A DNA stretch of 64,000 bases from an uncultured Pelagibacteraceae bacterium (GTDB taxonomy: Bacteria > Pseudomonadota > Alphaproteobacteria > Pelagibacterales > Pelagibacteraceae): contig CACOTF010000001.1 in the NCBI GenBank assembly GCA_902630065.1, positions 245,680-309,679 on the forward strand, written 5' to 3'. Numbering within the stretch: the first letter of the stretch is position 1; every line of letters begins with the position of its first letter. The notes under the pieces are model-generated. The model saw nothing but the letters and a program-made list of their open reading frames with translations, ran no database searches and had not been told where the DNA came from. Of the stretch, positions 9,654 through 18,405 are shown one piece after another. The position numbers were made by a program, and so were the translations under genes.

Positions 9654-10607
9654 TCATGATTTTGCAAATAAATTTGTTAATTCGTATACAATTGTTGCGG
9701 CAGCAAGAGAGGTTACTTCTGCATGATCATAAGCAGGCGCAACCTCTACTACATCTGCGGATATCAAATTCAAACCTGATAAACCTCTAAGAACATTTAC
9801 CATTTCTCTTGTAGTCATTCCTGCAATTTCAGGTGTTCCTGTACCAGGTGCAAATGCTGGATCTAAGACATCAATATCAATGGACAGGTATAGTGCATTA
9901 TCGCCTACTCTATTTTTTATTCTTTCAACAATTTTGTCAATTCCTTCTGTTTGAAATTCATCACAATGAATAATTTTGAAACCAAAGCTTTCATCATTTT
10001 TTAAATCGTCTCTGCTATATAGTGGACCTCTTATACCTACATGCATAGAGGCATCATCTAAAAATAAATTTTCTTCACGAGCTCTTCTAAATGGCGTTCC
10101 ATGAGTATATGGTGCTCCAAAGTAGGTATCCCAGGTATCTAAATGGGCATCAAAATGCACTAGAGATACGGGTCCATTATTCTTTTTATTGGCTGCTCTA
10201 AGTAAAGGTACAGCAATTGTGTGATCACCTCCAAGGCTTATAATTGCACCGACTTTATTTAATAAATTAGTTGCCCCTAATTCAATTTGTTTGATGGCCT
10301 CATCAATATTAAAAGGATTACAAGTGATGTCACCTGCATCTGCAACTTGTTGGACTTTAAATGGTTCTAGATCATAATTTGGATGATAATTCGTTCTTAA
10401 ATGTCTAGAGGCTTGTCTAATACTCTGCGGCCCAAATCTTGCACCTGGTCTATAACTTGTTCCAGAGTCGAATGGAACTCCAACAATAGCAACATCACAA
10501 CTTTCCACATCTCTTAGCTCTGGTAATCTTGCAAATGTAGAGGGACCTGCATACCTTGGCACTTCTGTGCCACTAACAGGCTGAATAGGTTTTTTAGTCT
10601 TTGTCAT
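9654..10607 (-). CDS. speB: agmatinase/guanidinobutyrase-type ureohydrolase
   Basis: A 317-aa ureohydrolase with all binuclear Mn ligands: His129 in GGDHT, Asp153, His155 and Asp157 in DAHLD, and Asp244 and Asp246 in SIDIDVLDP. It would hydrolyse a guanidino compound to urea plus an amine. The extended N-terminus (about 30 residues before the core) resembles guanidinobutyrase and related agmatinase-like proteins, so agmatine is not certain. Its ATG sits in an ATGA overlap with the stop codon of the 44-aa microprotein upstream, which implies translational coupling. ALDH follows 20 bp downstream. The gene symbol is given for the family, not for proven substrate. Confidence 0.82.
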   Translation of the reverse strand: MTKTKKPIQPVSGTEVPRYAGPSTFARLPELRDVESCDVAIVGVPFDSGTSYRPGARFGPQSIRQASRHLRTNYHPNYDLEPFKVQQVADAGDITCNPFNIDEAIKQIELGATNLLNKVGAIISLGGDHTIAVPLLRAANKKNNGPVSLVHFDAHLDTWDTYFGAPYTHGTPFRRAREENLFLDDASMHVGIRGPLYSRDDLKNDESFGFKIIHCDEFQTEGIDKIVERIKNRVGDNALYLSIDIDVLDPAFAPGTGTPEIAGMTTREMVNVLRGLSGLNLISADVVEVAPAYDHAEVTSLAAATIVYELTNLFAKS

Positions 10608-10738
10608 TTTAGTAATAAGAATATTATTAGAATGATCCAGAAAAAGGGATAATAGAAATATATATATTTTTTGGCAAACATCTTAGGCACTGACTCATGA
10701 TCTCTATTAATATTTTTTTTTCTTTTTCTTTTTTTCAT
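10604..10738 (-). CDS. 44-aa basic single-pass membrane microprotein
   Basis: A short ORF found by reading the gap upstream of the ureohydrolase. Its 44 residues start MKKRKRKKN, continue through a polar stretch to about residue 23, and end in a hydrophobic aromatic-rich helix (YFYYPFFWIILIIFLLL) with a final Lys. The topology is basic inside with a C-terminal membrane segment. AGGA lies 8 nt upstream of its ATG, and a TATAAT follows the usual distance further up. Its TGA overlaps the ureohydrolase ATG (ATGA). Those three signs suggest a translated gene rather than chance. I do not recognise a family; its function is unknown. Confidence 0.6.
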   Translation of the reverse strand: MKKRKRKKNINRDHESVPKMFAKKYIYFYYPFFWIILIIFLLLK

Positions 10739-10761
10739 TAAATAAATCCTATCACATTCAT

Positions 10762-10767
10762 ATTATA
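10762..10767 (-). promoter_or_regulatory. candidate -10 box for microprotein-ureohydrolase-ALDH unit
   Basis: TATAAT on the minus strand, 24 bp before the microprotein ATG. A good -35 is not obvious. It would produce a short leader containing the AGGA Shine-Dalgarno. It lies in a 53-bp divergent gap shared with the plus-strand secreted protein gene at 10792. Confidence 0.35.
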
Positions 10768-10791
10768 TCTAATATCATCAAAATTATTAAA

Positions 10792-11523
10792 ATGAGATAC
10801 ATTATATTAATATTTCTATTATTTTTTAATTTTTCTTATGTAAATGCAGATGCAATATATAATTTGATTAAAATTCCTAACTTAGAAGTTCATAAAATTG
10901 ATAATATAAATGGTATTAAATATTTAGTATCAAAAAGAGGTTTTGTAATAGGTGATACAAATAATATTAAATGTAACGGCATAAATAATGGGGATTTAGA
11001 TCGTGAATTTAATACAGTTCAAAATAATTTGAGAGATTATAATTCTAATTTCTTAAGGAAAATAAATTTGAAATTTATAGTTCTTTGCAAAAACTTAGAA
11101 ATTTCAGGCATTAATACAGGAGGTATACCAGATAATAAATTCAGGACTTTAATTTTAGACTTAACATTTAACCGAAATTATTTTGAAAGAATGATCCATC
11201 ATGAAATATTTCATATGATTGATAACAGTTTTCCTGAGCTTTTTAATAAAAATAAATGGAGTGAACTGAATTATAAAGATTTTTCCTACGCATCATGTTC
11301 TACATGCACTGATTTATTAGGTTTGGATTTAGAGATTACGAAAGGCTTTTTGACAGAATATTCAATGAGTACAGCTGAAGAAGATATGGCTGAAATTTAT
11401 TCATTATTAAAAACTAATTTTAGAGAAATAGATTCATTAATTAAAAAAGATAAGATTTTAATCAATAAGAAAAATTTCTTAATTAATAGTCTTAGAGAAA
11501 TCGATGAAAAATTTATTTTTTGA
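10792..11523 (+). CDS. secreted HExxH putative metallopeptidase
   Basis: A 243-aa protein with an N-terminal signal peptide (hydrophobic to about residue 17, with a small-residue cleavage region NADA). A zincin motif HEIFH is at 137-141, followed by a downstream acidic segment TAEEDMAEIY (about 194-203) that can supply a third metal ligand. The pattern resembles putative zinc-binding metallopeptidases of bacterial surfaces, but I cannot name a subfamily with certainty. There are several Cys residues, including a CSTC near 169-172. Its TGA is immediately followed by the ATG of a membrane cyclophilin, so the two probably act in the same periplasmic compartment. Confidence 0.55.
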   Translation: MRYIILIFLLFFNFSYVNADAIYNLIKIPNLEVHKIDNINGIKYLVSKRGFVIGDTNNIKCNGINNGDLDREFNTVQNNLRDYNSNFLRKINLKFIVLCKNLEISGINTGGIPDNKFRTLILDLTFNRNYFERMIHHEIFHMIDNSFPELFNKNKWSELNYKDFSYASCSTCTDLLGLDLEITKGFLTEYSMSTAEEDMAEIYSLLKTNFREIDSLIKKDKILINKKNFLINSLREIDEKFIF

Positions 11524-12171
11524 ATGATAAAAAAAATTAAACCATCACTATCTGAAAAAATATTATTTATTTTTCTGATTATGCTTATTATTTTAACCTT
11601 AAGTTCGTTTTATGTATTAAATAATAAATGTCTTTTTGTAAAAAAATTCGATTTAAATAATTTTGAACTTAAAGATAAAAAAAATATTGCAATTATGGAA
11701 GTTGAGTGTGGTATCGTTTTAATAAAGTTAGATCCTAACATTGCACCAAAAGCTGTAAATAGATTCAAGAAATTAATAAATAGAGGTTCCTATAATGGTT
11801 CAGCTTTTTATCGAGTAATAGAAAATACTTTAATACAAGCTGGAGATATTGAATATGGAAATGTATCTAATCTAAATTATTCTAAAGTAGGAACTGGCAA
11901 GTCAGGCTTGGGAACAATTAAATCTGAACTTAGTGGTTATTTTTTATTTAATGCTGGCTCTGTGGCTTTTGCTAGAAAAGATAAGTTCGACACAGAAGAT
12001 AGTGAATTTTTTATTACTTTAATAGATATACCAATATATCAAGGTGAATATACTCCAATTGGAAGGGTAATTGCCGGGATGGACTCTTTAAAAAAAATTA
12101 AAGTGGGAAATAAATCAACTTACGTATTAAAACCCGATTATATTAAAAGTCTAAAATTATTAGTTAACTAA
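11524..12171 (+). CDS. membrane-anchored cyclophilin-type peptidyl-prolyl isomerase
   Basis: A 215-aa protein with one N-terminal membrane helix (about residues 13-31) and a cyclophilin domain from about 55. Typical landmarks are NRFKKLI, FYRVIENTLIQAGD, GSVAFAR, SEFFITL and YTPIGRVIAGMD. It would catalyse cis-trans isomerisation of prolyl bonds in the periplasm while tethered to the inner membrane. It starts directly after the HExxH gene stop. Its 3' end overlaps the convergent FadN-type gene by 12 nt, and no terminator is seen between them. Confidence 0.88.
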   Translation: MIKKIKPSLSEKILFIFLIMLIILTLSSFYVLNNKCLFVKKFDLNNFELKDKKNIAIMEVECGIVLIKLDPNIAPKAVNRFKKLINRGSYNGSAFYRVIENTLIQAGDIEYGNVSNLNYSKVGTGKSGLGTIKSELSGYFLFNAGSVAFARKDKFDTEDSEFFITLIDIPIYQGEYTPIGRVIAGMDSLKKIKVGNKSTYVLKPDYIKSLKLLVN

Positions 12172-14382
12172 TGGTTTTCCAGTGGATAATGTGTGTTTAA
12201 TTCTATCTTGAGTTTTACTTGTCTCAATTAATTTCATGAAAGCATCTAACTCTAATTTAAACAACTGATCTTCTGTAAGAGTTTTATCTATAGTTGTATC
12301 ACCACCACTTAAAACATTTGCTAGCTCTGTTCCAACCATCATTCCATGATCTAATATAATTTTATCATTATACAGTTTTTCTAACATACCAACCATTTTG
12401 TCTTTTAAAGATTTACCAGATAAATTAAATGTACATTCTTTTGGAGGAGTAAATTCTTTATTATGATCCAAAATTTTCCTTGCTTCATTTAATAAACTAT
12501 TTCTGCTCATAATTTTTTTATTTTCAGGGATTAAATACTTTAGAGGTTCGGCTTCTACTGGAGATGTTGCAGTTTTTGCATAACCAATGATGTCAAAAAC
12601 TTTTAAAGCTGCAAAATCTGGGTCATTTTTTGCCTCTTCTGTTTGAGACCATCTCCATAACATTTCTTTACATCCTCCTCCGGCTGGAACTAAACCAACC
12701 AATGTTTCAACTAATCCAACAACAATATTTGTATGAGAAGCAACAAAATTACTTTGAACTAAAACCTCAAAACCCCCTCCAAGCGTAAGACCTGATGGTG
12801 CTGAAACTACAGGAAATTTTGAATATTTTAAGTGTTTACAAGTTTCTTGAAAATATCCGACAAATTTTTCTATTGATTTAAAGTCACCTTTATCTGCAAA
12901 ATTCATTGTATATGTTAAATTAACACCTGCAGAAAATTGCATACTTTCATTAATAATTATCAGTGGTTTGTCTGTTGCATTTTTTAAAGAGTCCATGGAG
13001 TCGTAATCTAAAGCGTTTGCTTTGGTTGTAAATTCAACAATATTAAATTCAGGAAATCTATAAATTTCAGCAGAATTATTTTTATCAAGTTTAAGGGCTC
13101 TTGGTTTAATTTTTCCTAACGTTTCAATTTCAGTATATTGTTGTCTCTCACCATAAAAATTTTCATCTTTAGATTTTGATAAATTTTCTAAAAATTTATT
13201 TCCTTCAAAGTTATCAATTTTTTGAAAAAAATTATTTACTCCAATCTCTTTTAACATTTCAAAAGGACCTCTAGACCAATTAAAGCCAAGTCTCATTGCC
13301 TCATCAATATCGTTGAATTTATCCGTAATACCTGGAACTAATGAAGAAGAATATTTTATTATTTTAGAAATTACTGACCAAGCATAATCACCATATTTAT
13401 CTCCACGATTAATTAATTTTTTTAAATCAACTTTTTCAGATTTAATGTCTATTTTTTTTGATGGAGAATATTCTCCAGTTTCAAGATTAATTGCTTCCAA
13501 TATTTTCTTACCACCCTCTTTATTCATTCTATAAAATCCACCTTTTCCTTTTCGACCAGTATATCCAGTCTCTATTAATTTTTTTACAAGTGGCATTTCT
13601 TTTGCTACAGGTTGAAATGGATCACTTTCAGGTAATTCTTTAATAAAACTTTTTAATACATCTGCCATTAAATCAATACCAATAAGGTCGTATAATCCAA
13701 AAACTCCTGTCTTAGGTATACCCATTGGTCTACCAAAAACAGCATCAGCCTCTTCTACGCTAAGCTTCATATTAAATGCTTCTGTCATTGCAATTTGCAT
13801 TGCATAAACTCCAATTCTATTACCTAAAAATCCTGGAGTATCATTACAAATAATTGCACCTTTTCCCAAGTTTATTTCACAAAAGTTTTTTAAAAGTTTA
13901 ACTTTATCTAAATCACTTTTATTGCTTTTTACTATTTCCAGTAAATCCATGTATCTAACAGGATTAAAGAAATGAGTTATGCAGAAATCTTTTTTGTCTT
14001 GATCTGATAATTTTTCTGATAGAACGCTTATTGGAATAGACGAGGTATTAGATGAAACAACCGATTCTTTTTTTCTATATTTAAAAATTTTTTCGTAAAT
14101 ATTATGTTTTATATCTATTCTTTCTACAACAGCTTCTACGATCCAATCCGCATTTGAAACCACATCAAAGTTTTGTTCAATATTTCCAACATGTATATTA
14201 TCTAATTTTGATTTATCTATTAACAAAGGAGGTCTAGATTTTCCTATTCTCTCTTTTGCCTTTTGACTTATTTCTGTTGTTAAGTCTAATAATGTTACAG
14301 GAATATTAGCGTTACATAAATGAGCAGCAATACCACTTCCCATAGTTCCTGAGCCTATGACAACAACATTATTTATTTTCAT
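12160..14382 (-). CDS. 3-hydroxyacyl-CoA dehydrogenase/enoyl-CoA hydratase (FadN type)
   Basis: A 740-aa bifunctional protein. The N-terminal NAD-binding motif GSGTMGSG (about residues 10-17) begins a 3-hydroxyacyl-CoA dehydrogenase part that runs through a SSNTSSIPIS segment and two C-terminal-type domains to about 390. A crotonase-like domain follows (FSAGVNLTYTM, then GLTLGGGFE and GLVPAGGGCKE). This order (dehydrogenase first, hydratase second) is that of FadN-like proteins, not FadB/FadJ. It would catalyse two steps of fatty-acid beta-oxidation. It lies 57 bp after the peptide transporter ATPase gene on the same strand and may be read from its own promoter in that gap. Confidence 0.88.
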   Translation of the reverse strand: MKINNVVVIGSGTMGSGIAAHLCNANIPVTLLDLTTEISQKAKERIGKSRPPLLIDKSKLDNIHVGNIEQNFDVVSNADWIVEAVVERIDIKHNIYEKIFKYRKKESVVSSNTSSIPISVLSEKLSDQDKKDFCITHFFNPVRYMDLLEIVKSNKSDLDKVKLLKNFCEINLGKGAIICNDTPGFLGNRIGVYAMQIAMTEAFNMKLSVEEADAVFGRPMGIPKTGVFGLYDLIGIDLMADVLKSFIKELPESDPFQPVAKEMPLVKKLIETGYTGRKGKGGFYRMNKEGGKKILEAINLETGEYSPSKKIDIKSEKVDLKKLINRGDKYGDYAWSVISKIIKYSSSLVPGITDKFNDIDEAMRLGFNWSRGPFEMLKEIGVNNFFQKIDNFEGNKFLENLSKSKDENFYGERQQYTEIETLGKIKPRALKLDKNNSAEIYRFPEFNIVEFTTKANALDYDSMDSLKNATDKPLIIINESMQFSAGVNLTYTMNFADKGDFKSIEKFVGYFQETCKHLKYSKFPVVSAPSGLTLGGGFEVLVQSNFVASHTNIVVGLVETLVGLVPAGGGCKEMLWRWSQTEEAKNDPDFAALKVFDIIGYAKTATSPVEAEPLKYLIPENKKIMSRNSLLNEARKILDHNKEFTPPKECTFNLSGKSLKDKMVGMLEKLYNDKIILDHGMMVGTELANVLSGGDTTIDKTLTEDQLFKLELDAFMKLIETSKTQDRIKHTLSTGKPLVN

Positions 14383-14439
14383 AAAAGAGATTTGTTATAA
14401 TAAATTAAACCAGTATAGGAAATAAAATAAATGTCTTAT

Positions 14440-16467
14440 TTATTTCTGCAAATTTCTCAATTCATCAATATTGATATGACATCTTATAGCATTTCCATTT
14501 TCACCTATTTGCCAAGGCGGAACTTCTGAATTACATATTTCTCCAACTTTTCTGGGACATCTTCCCTGAAAAGAGCACCCTTTTTCAGGTGGTTTTTCCT
14601 CTACAATATCTTCTGCTACTAATTTTGGTTTAATATCTGGATCTGGCTCTAAAACTGCACCTAATAACACCTCTGTATAGGGATGTGACGGAAAATTATA
14701 AACATTTTTTGAAGGACCAATTTCACATAATCTTCCTTGATATAAAACCGCAACTCTATCACTAATTGCTCTTACAACTGCAAGATCGTGTGATACGAAT
14801 ATGTAAGTTGTGCCAAAATCTTTTTTTAATTCTTGTAGTAAATTTAAAACTGCAGCTTGAACAGATACATCTAAAGCTGATGTAACCTCATCACAAAGAA
14901 TTACATCAGGTTTTGCAGCAAAAGCTCTTGCAACTGCTACTCTTTGTTTTTCTCCACCAGATAATTGACGGGGATATCTTGTAAGATAAAATTCACCAAG
15001 TCTAACTTTTTTTAAAACTTTTATAATTTCATCTTTTAATTTTTCTCCTTGCAGTCCAAAATATAGTTTTAATGGTTGAGAAACAATTTGCTCAACAGTA
15101 TGATTTGGATTTAGTGACTCATCAGGGTTTTGAAATATAAGCTGTATAGCTCTTAAGGAATTTGGATCTCTTAATTTAAGCTCATTTGGTAAGATTTTAT
15201 TATTTTCATATTTAATATTTCCCTCTTTGGCTTTTAAAAGTCCTGCGATTGACTTTAAAATTGTAGATTTTCCACTTCCCGATTCCCCAACCAAAGCTAA
15301 TGTTTCACCTTTACTAATATTTAAATTTATATCCTTAACGGTTGGATTGTCATCGCTTTCTTTATTTAATAATTGATCAATAAATTTTTTTTTAGCGTAA
15401 CTTATTGAAACTTTTGATAAACCGAGCATTTCTTTATCCAAGATAGTATTTTCAATAGATGTTACTAGATTTTCATCTTTATCAATTTTTTCATGAAGCT
15501 CTTTGTGCTTAAAACATCTAACGCTAGTATTTAAATTTTTTACATATTCTAATTCTGGCGAATTATTACTACAATTCATTTCAGCAAGTTCACATCTATC
15601 ATAAAAACTACACCCTTTTGTAATTGTTCCTGGTTGTGGTTGACTTCCAGACATAGACTTCGGTAATCCTGGTAGAGTTAATTTTGGAATAGATTTCAAT
15701 AATCCAGATGTATAAGGATGAATTGGATTTTTTAGTATTCTTCTTACTGGACCATCTAGAACGATTTGTCCAGAATACATTACAATTACTCTATCACTTA
15801 CTTGAGCGATGGCACCTAAATCATGACTTACATAAACCATTGATGTACCAGTATCTTTAGCAATAAAATTTAATAGTTCTAATACATGAGCCTGTGTGGT
15901 TACATCCAATCCAGTAGTCGGCTCATCTAATAACAATAATTCGGGATTTCCAGCTAATGCCATTGCAACAGCGACTCTTTGTTGTTGACCTCCAGATAAC
16001 TCGTGAGGGTATCTTTGAGCCATAATTTCTGGTGATGGCAATCTTACCTTGTTTAGTAACTCTGAAATTTTTTTGTTTCTATCTTGTATTTTTAAATCAG
16101 TATGGAGTTTTAAAGCTTCATCAATTTGATAACCTATTTTTAGATTTGGTGTTAAAGATTGGCCAGCATTTTGTGGGATCATTGCAATTTTTCTACCTCT
16201 AATATCTTCCAAGTCTTTATCTTTCATTCTTAAAAGATCGTTAGAATGAAACAAACATTCACCAGAAATAGTATATAATCCCTGTTTTACATAACCCATC
16301 ATAGCCAATGCTAAAGTACTTTTCCCTGAACCTGACTCGCCCACAATACCAACGGTTTCTCCCTTTTTTATATTTGTGGTTATATTTTTTAAAATTGAGA
16401 TTTGTTCACCTTTTTTACTCGTGAAGCCTATTGATAAATTGTTTATTTGTTGTACCGCATTTTCCAT
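14440..16467 (-). CDS. fused dipeptide/oligopeptide ABC transporter ATPase (DppD-DppF)
   Basis: A 675-aa protein containing two complete ABC ATPase domains in tandem. The first has Walker A GESGSGKST near residue 45 and signature LSGGQQQR near 160; the second has GESGSGKST near 393 and LSGGEKQR near 500. Each half ends in a Cys-rich oligopeptide-transporter extension (CSFYDRC and CSFQGRCPRKV), the OppD/DppD/DppF hallmark. It energises uptake through DppB and DppC encoded just upstream (1-2 bp gaps). Fused double ATPases replace separate DppD and DppF in a number of peptide/nickel/glutathione-type systems (GsiA-like). Confidence 0.93.
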   Translation of the reverse strand: MENAVQQINNLSIGFTSKKGEQISILKNITTNIKKGETVGIVGESGSGKSTLALAMMGYVKQGLYTISGECLFHSNDLLRMKDKDLEDIRGRKIAMIPQNAGQSLTPNLKIGYQIDEALKLHTDLKIQDRNKKISELLNKVRLPSPEIMAQRYPHELSGGQQQRVAVAMALAGNPELLLLDEPTTGLDVTTQAHVLELLNFIAKDTGTSMVYVSHDLGAIAQVSDRVIVMYSGQIVLDGPVRRILKNPIHPYTSGLLKSIPKLTLPGLPKSMSGSQPQPGTITKGCSFYDRCELAEMNCSNNSPELEYVKNLNTSVRCFKHKELHEKIDKDENLVTSIENTILDKEMLGLSKVSISYAKKKFIDQLLNKESDDNPTVKDINLNISKGETLALVGESGSGKSTILKSIAGLLKAKEGNIKYENNKILPNELKLRDPNSLRAIQLIFQNPDESLNPNHTVEQIVSQPLKLYFGLQGEKLKDEIIKVLKKVRLGEFYLTRYPRQLSGGEKQRVAVARAFAAKPDVILCDEVTSALDVSVQAAVLNLLQELKKDFGTTYIFVSHDLAVVRAISDRVAVLYQGRLCEIGPSKNVYNFPSHPYTEVLLGAVLEPDPDIKPKLVAEDIVEEKPPEKGCSFQGRCPRKVGEICNSEVPPWQIGENGNAIRCHINIDELRNLQK

Positions 16468-16468
16468 T

Positions 16469-17353
16469 TTAAACGGGTGCTTTGGTTGATCTGTCGATAC
16501 CTAATGCTTTTGCAAATGCATCAGCTGTTAAATTAATTCCTATAATTAGTGAACTCAGACCTACTATCGGTGCTAGAACAGCCCAATAAGCAAATGACAT
16601 TAATCCCCTAGCATTTGATATCATCAAACCCCAATCTGGTGTAGGTGGACTCACTCCAAAACCTAAAAAAGATAACGAGCTAAAACCAAGTAACATCCAG
16701 GACCATCTCATTGCCCCTTCAACCATAATTGCATCTCTTACATTTGGAAGAATTTCATTCCAAATTATAGATAAATTTCCATGTCCTCTAGCTCTTGCGG
16801 ATACAATAAAATCCTTTGCAATTACATCATGAGTTGCTGCTCTTGCAACTCTAACAATACCTTTGCCATAAAAAAATCCTAATGCAGGAATTAAAACAAT
16901 TGTTGAAGTACCAAGCAAAGATACAATTAACAACATTGCTAGAATCCAGGGTATTGATAGGAAGGCATCTATGATCCTCATGACAACATCATCAATTCTT
17001 CCTCCAACTAGTCCACAAAAAATTCCTAGAGCACCACCCCACAACAATGCAATTATCGATCCAAAAAATGTAACAGTTAGTGCTGTTCTTCCACCTAATA
17101 TAGTTCTCGTAAAAACGTCACGACCTAAACTGTCTGTTCCAAACCAATATTCTGATGATGGTGGCAGCAACATTAGCGATGGATCAATAGCTTTAAAATC
17201 ATGAGGTGCATATAATGGACTTGTGACAGCTAAAACTACATGAAATAACAAAATAGTTAGTCCTATTAAACCTGATGGCCTTGAAGCCATTGTGGAAATA
17301 ATCTCATAAATTTTAAAAAGGTTACTTTTTGGTTTTTCTACTTGTAGTTCCAT
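16469..17353 (-). CDS. dppC: dipeptide/oligopeptide ABC transporter permease DppC
   Basis: A 294-aa inner-membrane permease with the DppC/OppC N-terminal helix and a BPD_transp domain. The motif GTDSLGRDVFTR (about 74-85) and the EAA-like cytoplasmic loop VSARARGHGNLSIIWNEILP (about 186-205) are diagnostic. It pairs with DppB encoded 2 bp upstream and with the fused ATPase 1 bp downstream. Substrate is not determinable from the permease. Confidence 0.93.
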   Translation of the reverse strand: MELQVEKPKSNLFKIYEIISTMASRPSGLIGLTILLFHVVLAVTSPLYAPHDFKAIDPSLMLLPPSSEYWFGTDSLGRDVFTRTILGGRTALTVTFFGSIIALLWGGALGIFCGLVGGRIDDVVMRIIDAFLSIPWILAMLLIVSLLGTSTIVLIPALGFFYGKGIVRVARAATHDVIAKDFIVSARARGHGNLSIIWNEILPNVRDAIMVEGAMRWSWMLLGFSSLSFLGFGVSPPTPDWGLMISNARGLMSFAYWAVLAPIVGLSSLIIGINLTADAFAKALGIDRSTKAPV

Positions 17354-17355
17354 AA

Positions 17356-18312
17356 TTATTTTTTAATTTGAAGAGACTTTAGTCTTGGGTTTAACATCAA
17401 TGTCATTAAATCAGCCAACAAATTTATACCAACATATATTGAGGCAAGTATGATTGCTAATGCTTGAACAACAGGCAAATCTCTATTTGAAATTGACTCA
17501 ATAACCAATCTACCTAGTCCAGGATAATTAAACACAACTTCAGTTACAACAACACCTCCAAGTAACCAGGCGATAGTTAAGGCTACAACATTAATTGCGG
17601 GCAATAGAGCATTTGGCAAGACATGTTTAAAAACCATTTTCCAATAAGGAACACCTTTTAATATTGCCATTTGAACATAGTCGCTAGACATAACTTGAAT
17701 TACACTTGATCTAACCATTCTTGCCATATGTGCGGTCATAATCATTGATATTGCAATAACTGGTAAAATGATATTTGGAAGCAATTCTGAGATAGAAGCT
17801 CCTGTTGGCACTATAACTATGCCAGGAAGCCATTCTAACCAGATGGCAACTATTAATATCAATAAAGTTGCACTAATAAATTCTGGAATTGTCATCGAAA
17901 ATATTGTTATTGTTGAAATAACAATATCTGGAAATTTATCTCTCCAAAGTGCAGTTATAATCCCAAGCAAAAGAGCAATTGGTATACCAATTAAAATTGA
18001 GGCTGAGGCTAAAACCATTGAATTTTTTACTCTCGGACCCAAAACGTCATTTATTTTCATCTCTCCACTTAAAGAATATCCAAAGTCTCCTTGAATTACC
18101 CCATAAGCCCAAGACAAATATCTTTCGTAAGCTGGAACATTTAATCCCAATCTTTGATAACAAGCTTCTAGAGCTGCACCATATGCTTCTCTCTCTAAGT
18201 ATGTAGTGCATGCATCACCTGGCAAAACTTCAACTCCAGCAAAAGTTATTAAGGATACTATAAATAAAGTAATTAAACCTAGTAAAATTCTTTTAAAAAT
18301 TAAAAAAATCAT
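17356..18312 (-). CDS. dppB: dipeptide/oligopeptide ABC transporter permease DppB
   Basis: A 318-aa inner-membrane permease of the DppB/OppB family. Features are the N-terminal helix, the family-typical long periplasmic loop containing Cys residues (DACTTYLEREAYGAALEACY, about 32-51), and the EAA loop MAILKGVPYWKMVFKHVLPN near 226-245. It is separated from the upstream binding-protein gene by 93 bp holding a stable inverted repeat, and is followed closely by dppC. Confidence 0.93.
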   Translation of the reverse strand: MIFLIFKRILLGLITLFIVSLITFAGVEVLPGDACTTYLEREAYGAALEACYQRLGLNVPAYERYLSWAYGVIQGDFGYSLSGEMKINDVLGPRVKNSMVLASASILIGIPIALLLGIITALWRDKFPDIVISTITIFSMTIPEFISATLLILIVAIWLEWLPGIVIVPTGASISELLPNIILPVIAISMIMTAHMARMVRSSVIQVMSSDYVQMAILKGVPYWKMVFKHVLPNALLPAINVVALTIAWLLGGVVVTEVVFNYPGLGRLVIESISNRDLPVVQALAIILASIYVGINLLADLMTLMLNPRLKSLQIKK

Positions 18313-18364
18313 ATTGAAGATTATAAATCTTATTTATTTTTATAATAACAAAATTTGATTGCGG

Positions 18365-18394
18365 TTTTACAGGCCTAATTAAAGGCCTGTAAAA
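18365..18394 (-). terminator. hairpin between dppA and dppB
   Basis: Perfect 12-bp inverted repeat (TTTTACAGGCCT and AGGCCTGTAAAA, 6-nt loop) lying after the binding-protein stop. On the minus strand only a weak T-rich tail follows, so it may be an attenuator or an mRNA 3'-end protecting structure rather than a full terminator. Such hairpins after a binding-protein gene usually give it higher expression than its permeases. Confidence 0.65.
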
Positions 18395-18405
18395 AATAAT
18401 TATAT

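Noticed and set aside
12160..14382. FadB/FadJ-type trifunctional alpha subunit
   Set aside because: The dehydrogenase part comes first and the crotonase part last, the opposite of FadB/FadJ order.
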